A stretch of DNA of 64,000 nucleotides from Dipteris shenzhenensis (Eukaryota; Polypodiophyta; Polypodiopsida; Gleicheniales): the NCBI GenBank assembly GCA_047967505.1, contig CM106539.1; one strand, 5' to 3'. Positions within the stretch are counted from its first letter, which is position 1, and each line of letters opens with the position of its first letter. The notes below the pieces were generated by a model. The model searched no databases. It saw nothing but the letters and a program-made list of their open reading frames with translations, and was not told where the DNA came from. This document shows, piece after piece, positions 33,050-46,240 of the stretch. The position numbers and the translations under genes are program-made.

Positions 33050-35786
33050 TTTTGCATATGCGTGCATGTGTGTGTGTATGCATACGTGCACATGAGCATA
33101 ATCACTACATATGCGCTTGCCTTTTGAAGGCTTATGATATTGCACAACCCCTTTGCCCTGCTATGTTGGAGGGGCACTTTCTTATCCATCCTTTTTGCAA
33201 AAGCAATAAACTTTAAACGTGTCCTAGTTTAAATGTCTTTGCATGGCTCTTCTTTCATATAATGCCTTGGCATGGTCCTTCTTCCTCTATGAAAGCTCAA
33301 CTCTTATTAATTAGAAATCCATAAGATAATGTAAGGACATTACCACTCAAAAGAGTATCTCTCTTAGGTAGATAATTATTGCAAGAGGTTCTAAATTTTT
33401 ATATCTAATGGAACATCTTGCATATTTGAGTGTGGCTCTTTTGTAAGGGGTCGTGAAGCTTTTAATCTCATGGAACATCTTGTAGATGTGAGTGCCGATT
33501 TTATTTTCTTGATCTGTATATTGAGTTGATAAGGTATGGTCTTTCCCAACATTTCATTTGGTACTATGTTGATGTTCGTAAGCCATTTTATGTATTGCCT
33601 AGCTTAAAGTAACTTTGTTTAAAGGACGTCAACTTCATATCCCTAAATGATGCCTAGAAATAAGTATGAGAATGCATTTAGTAGTATTTTCCTCTTCATT
33701 ATTGCAATCAAAGTAAGGGAATCATCCTGCATCTATTTGAACTTCTTTGTCCTATATTTACTAGGCATACTAGCTATTTGTATGCAACACATTTATAACA
33801 ATTTTAACAATTATCTAAAATACATGAGCGATTAATTTTCAAGATCATTGGGCATCCATAAGATTTGCACCTTCATAATATAGTTTGTAAAGTTACTTTA
33901 ACATTTGAGCCTAAATTAATAAAAGAGCATTACCCAAACCTTGTGATGGGAAGCTTAGTTTCAACTACATAGGTTATTGGATCTTAATATTATTGGTGAG
34001 TGCCTTCATTAAAAAATATACTTAAAGTATGGCTTCTACATGTGTTTCAATATGCAATTTTAGTTCCCATCTACATTGTCTTTTTACAAAAATATAGTAT
34101 CCTCCTATAAATTGGCATAGTTGAGTGTGTTTGATCTTCTTTGATGTATGGTAACATAGCAAGCTCACACATGAGATTGGGATGTACTCTATGCTTGTAT
34201 CTTTTACATTAAGCAATCTATACTTGTAGAATTGGAGGTCTCAACTTGCCAATGTCCTATCAATATTTCATGCCTTATTGCTTAAAATTTATGAGAATCT
34301 TCTCCTTAGTGTTAAATAGTATTTTTTGCTAGAGCCTAATATCAAACTATGCTCTCTATCCTCAAAAAATGATGCAAGATCAACCAAAGGTTTTGTAGTC
34401 CAAATGACAGAAATGTAGCATTTTTATTTCAAAAATGGAGTGAAAGTATTATTGTTATACGGGTATCTTTAAGTCGTAAATCCCCTTATATGCAAGCATG
34501 TGTGTATTTTAATTATATGTGTAACTTTAAGTCTTAAATTCCCTTATATGCAAGCATGTACACATTGATTAATCTATGGAGATCTTTCAATGTTTCCCTA
34601 AGAGTTTCCACCAAGTAATATATAATAGGAAAGATACCCCTGATGCCAAAAAAGGGAAAGAAGATTTATATAAATATTGAACATATGATACAACACTCAA
34701 TTAATGACAAAGATGTTTTCTTCAAGCTCGAATGGACTCCTTTTGGGTTCTTCCAAACAAATAAGGAACAATAACTTTGAAGTTTACGGGGGTGGTTCAA
34801 AGATTAGTGTTTACAATGGCCCCATTGTGTGTGAGGTTTACTATTTGGTTGGTTTTATAAGCCTATTAGAGTAAAGCTACAAAAAAAATGAATATTGTTC
34901 TAAAGTCCTAGCATGGATAAGTGCCCAAAAGGTTGCAATAATAAAAATAACCAATTCATGAGAGATTCCAAGAACGGTTGAAAATGATAATCTTTCCAAA
35001 GCTTTTTAAGAGTGTTTTTAGATCGCTTCACCTACTAGATGCTTTTTGGCCAAACTTGGGAAAGCAAGGTAGATGGTGAATATACAAAACAGGAAGCCTT
35101 GAAAATAAATAAACGCTCATATAGTAAATCCCGTCACTTTCACATTGGCATCTATTGTTGGGCTACTTCTTTAAGCTCAGGACTCAAATCATTATTGTAT
35201 GAAGGCTAGTGTTGAATTTTTTTGAGATGTATTTGATTTTATCCTCAGAGATTGATTGATACATGGCCTTGTTTCAAACAAATCTCCAAACAAGTTTATA
35301 CTAGAATCTTTATTTATCCTGGGAGGTTACTCTTCAAACATGTAACATAGCATGTTTGAGCAAAAAGAAGTTGGGTGACTAACATGGCATATACATGCTT
35401 GAGGGGATTTAAAAATACTCCTCAAATATGATTAAATTGATATGAATGTGGGACATTTAAAATCAACATTGAAACATGTTATAGAAGGGTTTAATAAATA
35501 TGAACGTAAATTTTCCAATACAAAGGGCAATTTATGTATGTGCTTGTTCAGAGTTGCTCGAGATATTTACAAACAAATTGTAATGTGTTTTGAGAGATAT
35601 GGCTTGCTAAGCACCATGTACAAAAGATTATTATATCTAGTCATGTATTTATTTTTAAATATAAACTTTACACGAGTGTCCCACTTGTAGAAATATAACC
35701 CTATCGCATGTGTTCACCCAAATTTAAAAGATACACGTGTACATGGAGAATGGCAATAAATGTACCCTACCCCCTAAATCGATCAA
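33050..35786. other. No gene; 58-bp duplication at about 34467-34560
   Basis: AT-rich. The phrase CTTTAAGTC.TAAAT(C/T)CCCTTATATGCAAG occurs at 34467 and 34525. The longest frame (82 codons, 35442-35690) has no recognisable features. Confidence 0.55.
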
Positions 35787-35817
<31 letters not shown>

Positions 35818-35837
35818 GTGTGTGTGTGTGTGTGTGT
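35787..35837. repeat. CT then GT microsatellite
   Basis: A CT run followed directly by a GT run, as in the compound repeat at 1199-1304. Confidence 0.95.
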
Positions 35838-38800
35838 CTTTACACATACATATTGTGTTGGTTTGTTCATATCACAACTTTTGTACTTGAGTGGAATTGA
35901 AAGTGTGCAAATAATACATGGATGTGGCATATACTATAAAGGCAAAATATGAGAAGTTATTATTGTAAGGTTACTTATTGCTAGCGAAAAAATAATTCAA
36001 GACATTCCAAGGAGAGAAGATGAGAATAAATATATGAGTATTTTGCATGCACAATTTGGTTGGAGTCTAAACTTTTCTAATAATGCTAAACAATGAGTTC
36101 AATAATAGACAATCTGTTTTGGCTACTATCAAAGCAAATTGCAAACAAAGAGAGGCATGCAACTTTTATGTTTTTCGCTAGTTCGTAACGTTTTGAAAAT
36201 AACTTGGTAGTATGTTCAATACTTGTGCTCCATGATAGTCTTTGAGAAGAAAATACTACTATCTACATAATTTTGAAACATCAAGAAGGATTTTCAAAAG
36301 TATTTGGTCCATGATGGTAAACCTTTGTTTTTTTTAAATTGGGTCCATGAAGAAGGGCACCTTGTTTGCTAATAAGAAGGATTGAACACCTAGTGATCTT
36401 CAGCACAGAAAATGTCTCCATTCATGAAATTTATGCTTGTATGTCTATAGGCCTTAATTCTATAAATCTTTTTAACAAGGCTTGCAAATGCTTTCGAGAT
36501 GATGAGATGTTGCTATGATTGGATTAGGCTCTCTTTTCGAACATGTTTTCTAGCAAGCACTATGGAGCATACAATGGTCATGAGGGCTTGCATATGGTAA
36601 CAAGTGGAGCCCTTGAGAGGATCCCATGCAGAGGGTGCTAAACTTGTTTCCATATGAACAAAAAATTGAAGGATGCTAGCATGCTTGCAATGAAATAGGT
36701 GTATTATTAGCCTTTTCAAAAGCAAGAGTAGTATTTTATTATGTGTTGTCACATCAAACCACATATAAAAAGAGAAACAAAGGGCTAAACGGGCCTTCTT
36801 TAGCCTATTCGTTGTATCACAAAGCTTCATGAAAAGGGACTACACTTTTTGCTCATTACGAAGCATTACGAAGCACTTTTTTGGAAAGCAAAGAGACATA
36901 GCTCCATAGAAAGTCTTGCTCATCATTTGCATTGATTTTTCTATGCAAATATGGGGCTTCATTGGTAGATTTATGTCCAAGAAGGAAATTAGAGTTAGCA
37001 ATAGTTTAAGGGTGGAGAATTAGTTGTATCTAAATTTAACATTCTATCTTTTGTTGATAAATCTTTTTTATATCATTCCTAAGCATATTAAAATAAATTG
37101 ATTTTTGTTTTGTATTTGTTTAGACTTACTAAGCATATAAAAATATACAATTTCAAGCCCTTTCAATTTTAGATTCACAATAAACTTGCATAAACTTACA
37201 ACAAAAATATGTGAGCTAGCACTTGTGATTATGATCTAGTATTGCTCGTGAACCCTTTCTTTCCTGATCACCTTCCAAATTTGAAGGTAGAATATCCTTG
37301 TGTGATAGATCACTTTTATATGGGAGCCAATGGATCAAAGAGACCTATGATTTTGGGAAAAAATCTTCTCTCCTCAGGGGTATAATCACCTAACTTGATC
37401 CCCTCTTCATCAAAGATGTGATCACACAAAAATGCAGTATAATCATCCTCGATTATTTGGTCTTGCTTTTTAAAAGGTGAATCTCCCTCGCTTGCTTGTT
37501 CTAAAAATGGACCTTTTTTACATTAAAGGCTAATTTGTCCTCCTCTCCATGAATGGACAATCAATCATGTCAAAATGCTCCACATCATCATTGATGCACA
37601 AAAAGCCATGTTGGTTGGACCTTCCCTAAAATAAGTCTAACTCATGGCTATGTGACTTGTTTGACTTCTTTTTTGAAAAGTCCTACCTTCAGGCTTAGTT
37701 TTCTTGGCTTAGTGGCATACATCCATTGAAGTATGCCCACTTACGAAAAGAAAGGAACAGAATATAAAAATGGACTCACACTACCACCATCAACCTCTTC
37801 ATCATTTCTGCTCTTTCAAGACATACATATATATTTGCACATTTGTTTATCAAATTGAATCAAATATTGAAACTCAATCACTCTTTAGAACTACACCTAG
37901 AACTCACCATCCTATTCGATTTGATAATGTTTGGTAAATCCATTGATTTTGTCCTCTTCCATGCTCTTAGAGCTTTAGTGTGACAATTGCAACTATCATT
38001 TCACCATGATCTTGTTAAGCTTGGTAAGAAAAAGATAAACACGGAGAATAAAAATCAAAAGAATGACTTGTTGATGTACAAAAGCATGAAGCGTGACAAT
38101 AGATTTGTATACCCTTAATTACAACCAAAAAGTAGAAGAACATGGAATCACCATTCTATCCTAGGAGCATCAGAGAAAGGAGGAGCTATGATCAAAGTGC
38201 TTTACCTTTCAATGACTAGACTTCTTGTTTCCATGCACAATCAAGAACTTGAGACATCAAAGCGATCTTTAAAAAGCTTTTCAATTATTTGCTCATAAAG
38301 ATTGAGGACCATGATGTCACATGGCAATTAGTTGTCTATCTTGAGGGAAGGTTTGATCCTTGACCATGGCATGATCAACAAGTATCGTGTCATAATGCAA
38401 TCTATGTGGTGCCTTACACTGGAAGGGAGGATCCTTGTCCCATTAAAAAATGAAAGAAATTGTTGTGGGACAACATCCACAGGTATGATTCTGAGGCAAA
38501 TTTGATAAAAGATGCCCCTGACTTGAAATCAAGAGGCTACTTTATTTTTGCAACTATAAAGAGAAAAACCGATGGAGGATACTTATCACAAATAAATGGT
38601 CCAATAACAAATGTGCCCTAGATTTTATATTACAATCTCTCCATTCTATGACTCTCAAATATTGTGCATTGAAAATTTGATTCTACATGAATGGATTAAG
38701 TTCAAATCTAATTTTGTGATTTTATGCTCCTCTGATCCTCCAGCTTAAAGCTAATAAAGACAAACCCTTCAACTTCATGCACCTAAATATCATATATTTT

Positions 38801-39479
38801 GAATGCAAAGCATCCATTCTGTGTTGTTTTTTAAAAGATGATCGAATTGAATCTGTGTCATAAATCATATTTTCAATTAAGCAAAGTTGAACATATGGTA
38901 CAGAGCCTTGAAAAAGGCTTGCAGATGCAGATTCTCATTAGATACACTTAGTGTAATTTTAGTAGATTAGGTTTACATTTAGACCATTCGTGGTATCATA
39001 TGTGTAGAAAGGTCCTTCACATGTAATTATACATCTTATAGAAGATTCACTCTTTCATAAAGTTGATCTGCATGATGTAATAAACACATGATTAAAGGCA
39101 TGTAGGTTTTATCGTATAGTACATCCGATAAACGAATTGAGAGTGACTTGTTTCCATAAACTTTACATGAAGATAATATTTTGAAGCATTCTTTAATCCT
39201 GTGCTTTCTAATAATCCATGCAAGTACACATAGATACAAGAAGGGATGGAGGTTGAAGTACAAAATGCTTTAAATTTATATGAGGTATAACATTCTATTT
39301 GCAATGATACAACATGAATAACTTATTGCCATGCCTACAAAGGGTTGAAATACGATGTCGACCGTAGAGAGATCATATTTTTCAAGCATTGGTATTAATG
39401 TCGTTTTGCACTATTTGTCATCACTATATGTTCTCATTGTTCTTTTTTCTTTAGCAAGTGTGAAAGTGGATTACTTTTC
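35838..39479. other. No recognisable gene
   Basis: About 3.6 kb of AT-rich sequence. A minus-strand 105-codon frame (36830-36513) and smaller frames have no domain I can name. Confidence 0.55.
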
Positions 39480-39820
39480 CAAGGTATGCTTTCTCAATGT
39501 CGGCTTGGTTTGAATTTTTATTGGCATGAAACTATGAATGTGGAGGTAAGACATTCTACTTTGAAGCTCTTCTTCTATCATCATTGCCAATTTACTCTAG
39601 CAACCAATTGAGATGATTTTGGTTCTTTGTAGCTTCCTTTTTCATAGTGTCATCTTGGATTGAAGATATACTGGCATAAATTATGAACATCTATGCAAGA
39701 CATTTTCCATCGATGATCTTTTCCTAGCATCATTATTGCAACAATCTTTTAAAAAGGAGATCCACTTTTATAATTATCCTTTTACAATGTCGGCTTGGAT
39801 CGAAGTTCTCTATATATTTA
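39480..39820. repeat. ~150-bp diverged tandem repeat, three copies
   Basis: TGTCGGCTTGGTTTGAA (39495), TGTCATCTTGGATTGAAG (39648) and TGTCGGCTTGGATCGAAG (39788) start three units. The first two continue with GGCAT(G)AAA(C)TATGAA and a CATTGCCAA/CATTATTGCAA end. Confidence 0.6.
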
Positions 39821-41549
39821 TGTACTTTGGAAAGACAAGAGCATGTGCTCCATGTGATGTTGCGGTACTTTTCAGACACAATATGGAAACTTTTTGAGGG
39901 ATGGAGAAAGTGGAAGACATACCTTACAAGCTATGATTTGGATTAAAGAATGCAATATTTTGGAAGAGAGTTAAGGAAACGATGCCTAAACACGCATGGC
40001 AAATGCTAGGAGTACAATGATGAAACATAGCTTTTGAGTCTCATCACCTTGAAGGATACTTATTTCATGTGTTCCTTGCAATTGCCTTCTCTTCACAAAT
40101 GTGGCGGCCCAATGTTTGTATGCATAACATGAGCGAAAAAGGATTTTGCCATGAAATTGCATTGCCCTTGGAAGTGAGTTTTTTTTCCACATGCACTTAG
40201 CTAGTTTGTTGATGAAAGCAATGCAATTGATTATTGATTTTTCATGCATGAAGGAGATTGCTGACTAACATGGACTCCCTTGGAATAGGTTTGCAATCTT
40301 GATATGGAGCCACTTCCAGTACTCTAATGTTAGAGCTCAAGCTCATCCCTTATCGAGTACTAATCTGCCTTGCTTCTTTCTATCTGTTAGTGGGGATGCG
40401 AGAGCAAGCTACATCGGTGAGTTTATAATGGGTACCTATGACACATCTTGCTATCCCTACATGGCTTGATTTCATAGATAGACATAGCTACATATAGCGA
40501 ATGTGTAGGAAAAATCCATGCGGTCCATTTTAGAGAATATTCTTGCTCAACGTTCAATAAGCAAAACTAGGATTTAAGCGAGCTAACTCAAGTAGTAGCG
40601 TTCATTTGCTCCCACCTATTCCCCTTGAGCTACATGCTTGCAATGTCGTAGTCTATGTTCGATGAGCTTTCGAAATTATTGGCCAATAAAGGGATTAGCC
40701 AGTGTATAGACTCTTGGAATCGAAGCTCCCTGAAATGCCTATGGAGCCAAAGTGTCCATCTATAGTAAGGTATCCAAGAAAGTTCATGGGCTTGCCATGG
40801 AGACAATGTATGTGAAGGAGTGAGTAAGAATGTTTTTAACTCATTTTTGTTGAGGCAGATTGTGTAAACATGGGCTACACAATGCTTAGGGTATGATGAG
40901 CACTAGCCTCTTAGGGTCATTTAGATTACTTGTAGGAGAAAGAGTAACGATCCTTAGCAAGGAGTGAGGAAGCAAGGATGAAAGTTCCTTGCAGGAAAAG
41001 TAGTCCTTGTTTCCAAACCAGGGTAGAGGGTCGTGCACTATGGTGCCCTAACTTTTTAGCACTAATCCATGGCGGAAATGGCAAGAGGGAGCTAAAATTT
41101 TTTGGAACATGGAAAACTATGGTCATGTGAGGGCCGGAACTAAGTCATTGTTCATCAAAAGAATGTGAAAGGAGAGCTGCCATCTTTTTTTATGAGAGTA
41201 GTGGGTTGGCACCCTGTTGACATAAAAAGGCACCCTCCTTTTTATTGGGCCCTTTAGGCTAGGTATAGGGAAGCGTGGTTGCACATGATGCTATCGCGAC
41301 ACCATATCGAAATTGATGTGGGGGGGCAAACATAGAGGCGCTCATTGTGCCAAGGCACCACGAGGGGGGTTAGGCCCACATGCCAACACAACCCTCATCA
41401 TCCTCTTGCAAACCAACAATGGGTTCCTTACTCGTCCGCTTCCGATGATTACGGTGTAAAGGGATGGGGAAGTAGCCCATCCTCACATCCCTTAAAGGCT
41501 TGTTTCCACAATTGAGTGGTGTGGTGCTCAGTTAGGCACGGTTGTTGAG
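39821..41549. other. No recognisable gene
   Basis: An 87-codon minus-strand frame (40249-39986) is Lys/Cys-rich and unassigned. GC rises from about 41000 toward the island that follows. Confidence 0.5.
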
Positions 41550-42500
41550 CAGATGACTGAACATTTGGGCCACATGCTGTGGTGGGAAAGGAGCAGAGGT
41601 CGAACAACGGGAGCAATAGAGGGAGCAGAGGCAGGCTCTAGGGAGCTCAAAGCTTCAGCACGATGTCCAGAGTGTCACTATCAAAGTTCAAGCACCTGGG
41701 TGCTGAAACGAGTCGACCATTTTACAAAATGCTTGTTGCGCCACCGGATTGCTCAAACCGCTAGTGCCATCTTTCAACTCCTTCATGTGGGGCGGGTGTA
41801 GCGTGCATGCAGGTGTGTGCATTTGCGCCGGGGGGGGGGGGGGGACGAATCTAACTACAGGTTGGAGCGAACCAATGAGGGTGGATCCGATAATGCAAAT
41901 CCCCAGGTATAAGCGTGGAGTCCGCAGAGCTTTGCAAGGTGGAGCCTATTTATAAACAGCCGTATCCATACAAAAAATCACAGATTACGTGTCCTCCCCT
42001 TAAAGGCCAGGACGGCCTGCACGTATTAGCTGGCGGTCCTCAGCTTCCGCGGACAGGTCTCCAGCGACGCTTGCGAATATCTGACCCCGCCAACGTGTCC
42101 TGGGCCTCTCTCGCTACGTGGCGGGCTGCTGTGCCCAGATCGCGATTCGCGGGATCTCACGGGCGGCAGCGCCGGTTTCACATTCACTGGTCGGCCGCGT
42201 CACCTGCTTCCCACACGTGGAGATATTTGTACACCTTGGCACGCCCGTATTGGGTGCCCTTGTACGTTTGCCCAGGGGCAGCTCCCCTCCTTGGGCCTTC
42301 TCTTATTGGCCACCCCAAACCAAAAAATGACTCCCCCCCCTCGTGCCAACCCCTCCTCATTCGAATGCTTCAAGTGTTTGATATCGAGCCACACCATCGC
42401 GCACACGTGTATCCCTGCCTTGTATGTCTGCCCAAGACAAGCCCAGTGAGCCCACCTTGTCAGGCTAGTGAACCCTCATTCCCTCACCCCCCAATCTAGC
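41550..42500. promoter_or_regulatory. GC-rich island with ACGTG cluster and TATA box
   Basis: Five ACGTG cores lie in 424 bp: TACGTGTC (41986), AACGTGTC (42092), TACGTGGC (42115), CACGTG (42214) and CACGTG (42404). The first three fit the ABA-response element consensus (C/T)ACGTG(G/T)C at most positions. A TATA box, TATAAATA on the minus strand, lies at 41947-41954, so minus-strand transcription would place all five sites 30-460 bp upstream of the box. A 15-G run sits at 41830-41844. No coding frame follows on the minus strand. A plus-strand 194-codon frame (41915-42499) is Pro/His-rich and unassigned. It may be a promoter of a lost or distant gene. Confidence 0.4.
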
Positions 42501-42965
42501 TCACAAAGACAAAAATTGGTACACTACACATCCACCGTCGCACCACTACTAGCAAAAAACTGCCCTCTCATGTATTTTGCACTGGTTGAGCTTGAGAAAA
42601 ATTGGCTCTGATTTCTCCCTGCCTTTACAACACCAATTAAGATTTTGAGTGATTTGATAAAAAATCCAACAAGTGTGTATGTTTTACGATGCAAACACCA
42701 ACTAACTTGGAGAGTCTTTATTTTGATTGGTTGGGAAAAAAGTTTTCTACTGGAGTGAGGGAGGGTTTAATTGCTATCTACCCCCCACTCAAACTTGCAA
42801 AAGGAGATTGTTTGACAAGAGTCATGCACGCTTTGGATGGGCTACACCAATCCATGTGCAAGGTAAGGAAGGACCTTACATTGGCGCACAGCATCAACTC
42901 CATTCCCAATTTTAGGCGAGGTTGCTTTGCCTCTTGCAAGTTTGGTTGAATTCAGGAAAACTACA
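42501..42965. other. No recognisable gene
   Basis: A plus-strand frame at 42689-42949 (86 codons) reads SLYFDWLGKKFSTGVREGLI and matches nothing I know. Confidence 0.4.
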
Positions 42966-43016
42966 TGGAAACTCTTTACTTTGTGTTCTCCGCAAACATT
43001 GGGTAAAGAGTTTCCA
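42966..43016. repeat. Perfect 14-bp inverted repeat
   Basis: TGGAAACTCTTTAC (42966-42979) and its exact complement GTAAAGAGTTTCCA (43003-43016) with a 23-nt loop. Confidence 0.85.
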
Positions 43017-43759
43017 TATATGGGAGTGTGCTCTTAGAATAAAGAAATGCTTTTATATATAATACATCATATTTTCTCACCTGAATCTTTTAGGGACAGT
43101 TTTTTCTACTATCGCCCCCTCTCCCTTTCACCCCCCTTCTCCTCTCCCTCCCAACTAAGTAACTGAATATGATTTTTAGGCTACCTATTTTTTGGGTGTA
43201 GTGGACCTAGTGGGAACTCATTGGATGCTCTCATGCATTTAAGTCTCTTGATGTCATCTACACCATTAGCATTTTATATAATTTGGGTGATGGGTTCTTC
43301 TTAAATTCATGAAAATCCTGATTTTGGTGCATTTTTGTACTACACAATGTACTTGCATGATTAGATCCCTTTACACCTATGAATGGATGTGATTTCCCTT
43401 CTTGGGTAAGGACGAAAGACGGTCACTTTTCTAGTTTACTTTATCTGATGCCCAGTGATGCCCAGGAAAGGATATAAACACTAGGCCCACTTGCCCCCCC
43501 TTTAATATGGACATACAAATTCTCCTCACAAGATAGCATAATAAAGGGTCAACAAATGGATAGCCAAAGTCACTATGTACCAAGCATGCACAACTAGGCC
43601 ACATGCTTAGGTTTTGATCTTGCAAGGGATTTGGCTTTGCTTGGAACCCCATGTATGTCCCCTTCCCACGGGTGACAAGAGGAGCCATGAATGAGGGGGA
43701 GGGTTCTTTGACATAAAGTCTCATGGGTCATAGGTCCTCCGACATTAATACATGGGTGC
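43017..43759. other. No recognisable gene
   Basis: C-rich patch at about 43105-43155 (TCGCCCCCTCTCCC...). A minus-strand 97-codon frame (43724-43431) is unassigned. Confidence 0.45.
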
Positions 43760-44126
43760 GGTGAGAAATCCAACTGAAAACTTTATTAGTAATAACAGCT
43801 AGAAGGAAAAACATAAATAACTTGTCATGAAACACTAGAGTACACAACCTATCACTGCCCTTTATCAATATAAAAACATGTGCTAACTAAAAAAAGCTAT
43901 AAAACAATTGACTTATATCAACTCCTAATTGCATGAATATGACTGTGTCTTAGTACCTTTAATTATTGCACTTGAAAATTTAAGTGATGCCTTCATGCGT
44001 GGCCATGCAAGCCCACACAAACTATGCATATTAATATCAAGGATATTGAGTTGAAGAAAGGGTTAATATGCATTGTGAGTAAGACTAGTTTGTATTCTGT
44101 TAGGTTTCTCTTATTACAATCACTTC

Positions 44127-44293
44127 TTTTTTTTTTCGAGAAAGAGCCGAATATATTAACAGCGGGGGGGAGTCCCAAAACAAAACCCCTACAAAATTGG
44201 CCAACTATGGGGGCTGAACCCAAGGTCTACAATCCTAGAGTAGACAAAACTCAGTTCAAGATTGACATAAGCGCTGGGCTAGATCACCCAAGC
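44127..44293 (-). mobile_element. SINE-like insertion in array unit 1
   Basis: Present in unit 1 and absent at the matching place in unit 2. On the minus strand it starts near GCTTGGGTGATCTAGCCCAG and ends in a 10-A tail (T10 at 44127-44136). It contains GGGTTCAGCCCCC, close to a Pol III B box (GGTTCRANTCC). An A box is only weakly suggested by GATCTAGCCCAGCG. It is about 167 bp. No clear target duplication, but a ~40-bp block (AGTGCTAGCA.TTACCATAGTG) is duplicated just to its right at 44309 and 44381. Confidence 0.45.
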
Positions 44294-44652
44294 TCTACAA
44301 ATTCCAAGAGTGCTAGCATTACCATAGTGGGAAATTTCCATACTTTGACTCTATAGGTTTGCTAAATACAAATCCCAAAAGTGCTAGCAATTACCATAGT
44401 GGGAAATTAAAAGGTAGGTGGAAGAGTCATCATGACCACTTTTATCTACCCCTCCTTGTTGATATTCCTCAATCAATTGGGAGAGACATGCCCTTCAAAC
44501 AAGAGCATCCAGAGAGAATACATGCACAACTCATATGGGGGACCCTTGTATAAAGAACAAGATCTACTAGCTCCTCCTTCCTTCATATTGCAAGCGTGAA
44601 TTCGAGTGTGGATATGATAGAGTATCTATTGTTGTTTGCATGTTGATTTTTG

Positions 44653-44661
44653 TGTGCATAC

Positions 44662-44692
<31 letters not shown>
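44653..44692. repeat. GA microsatellite in array unit 1
   Basis: A clean GA run. The matching place in unit 2 (about 45755) has only AGAGAAAGAGTGAGA, so it expanded after the units split or shrank in unit 2. Confidence 0.9.
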
Positions 44693-44694
<2 letters not shown>

Positions 44695-44821
44695 ACTTTC
44701 TCTAAGTTCCTTTGTGCATGTGTGTAGTGTGTTGAGTAGCAAAGGAAGATTGTACGAGCTACTTTCTTTAAGTTCCTTTGTGCATGTGTGTGGTGTGTTG
44801 AGCAGCAAAGGAAGATTGTAA
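44691..44821. repeat. 66-bp tandem duplication
   Basis: AGCTACTTTCTCTAAGTTCC at 44691 recurs at 44757 with one change. Both run to CAAAGGAAGATTGTA. Unit 2 of the array has only one copy. Confidence 0.85.
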
Positions 44822-46240
44822 GAGAGGAGGCTTGTGGATGGACCGCTTGTGAGTAGCTACAGATATAGAGTCAAGTTCAGAGGCTCTGGCGCATTGGCTA
44901 GATGGGTGGGGTGAGGGATCCAATTGAAAACTTTATTAGTAATAATAATAATAAGGAACAAACAACTCGTCATGAAACACTAGAGTACACAACCTACCAA
45001 CCCCACTTTTTTAATATAAAAGACTATAAACAATTGAATATATATTTCATCCAAAGCATAAATAGTATTAAATCTTCATCCCTTTGAATTATCATGCTTG
45101 CAAGGACAACATGCCACTTATATCAAGTCTTACTTGCATGAATAACATGTTATGTCGAGTTTGTGTTATAATGCTTTCAAGTACTATTGCAGTTGAAAGT
45201 TAAGTGATGCATTAATGCATAGCCACTCAAGCCCATACACATTATACATATTTATTGAGTTGAAAAAAAAGGGTTAACATGCATTTGAATAGGACTAACT
45301 TGTATTCTCTCATTTTTCTCGAGCTGAAAAAAAGGGTTAACATGCATTTTGAATAGGATTAGCTTGTATTCTCTTAGATTTCTCTTGTGACAACCACGTT
45401 GATTCTATGATTTGTTGAATACAAGCCCTAAAAAGTGCTAGTAATGCACATAAGAGAAACTTCAAGAGGTAGATGAATAGTCATCATCACCTTTATAGGA
45501 AACTTTAATTGTAGCTTAAATTTTAAAGGTTAATATTTCAAATATCTTTAAGATACTCTTGACTCAATTAGGAGGGACATTGGGGTTCATGAAGAGAGCA
45601 CACACGAGAGACCCTTGTACAAAGTTCTAGAGCTAGTAGCTCCTCCTTTCTTCTATTGCAAATGCAGATACAATGTGGATATGGTAGAGTATACATTGCT
45701 CCATTTGTGTTGGCTCTATATTGTTTTCATGTGTTGAGCTCTGCATGCATATGTTAGAGAAAGAGTGAGAATTGAAGTAAACTCTAGATAAAGAGTTAGA
45801 TCTCTAAGCTACTTTGTTGATATGTGTGGTGAGTTGAGCAAAGGAAGATTATAAAAGAGGGGTTGCTTGGGAGTGGCTACAATGACATCGGTTGAAGTGC
45901 ATAGGTCCTATCACATTGACTACAATGACATAGGGTGAAATGAATAGGTCGTGCTACATTGACTACATAAGTAGGATGAGGGATCCATTTGAATACTTTA
46001 TTAACAATAATAACGAAAAGAAAATAAACAAAAAATTTGTCATGAAACACCAGAGTACGAAACCTATCAGCTCCCCTTTATCAATAAATAAAAGAATATG
46101 CTCATTGAGAAAAGCTATAAACATTTGAAAATCTAATTCATTCACATCATAAAAAGTACTAAAGCTTCACCTCTAAAATTGTTATGCTTGCAAGGACAAC
46201 ATGCCACTTATACGAAGTGCACAATTACTAATATTTAATC

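Larger units (their letters stand above)
43760..46240. repeat. Tandem array of ~1.1-kb units
   Basis: Unit starts are marked by a GATCCAA.TGAAAACTTTATTAG-like phrase at about 43769, 44918 and 45980. Each is followed by GTCATGAAACAC(T/C)AGAGTAC. Units 1 and 2 share further blocks in order: TTAAGTGATGC (43981, 45200), GGGTTAA(T/C)ATGCAT, AAAGTGCTAG, GACCCTTGTA.AAAG, CTAG.AGCTCCTCCTT, and TTGAGCA(GC)AAAGGAAGATT. Unit 3 stops being recognisable near 46240. Spacing is about 1150 and 1060 bp. No gene is seen in the unit. Confidence 0.75.

Noticed and set aside
38880-40260. Possible PPR-protein fragments
   Set aside because: Phrases such as SLEKGLQMQILIRYT and a Lys/Cys-rich frame at 40249-39986 look only superficially similar; no 35-residue periodicity could be followed.
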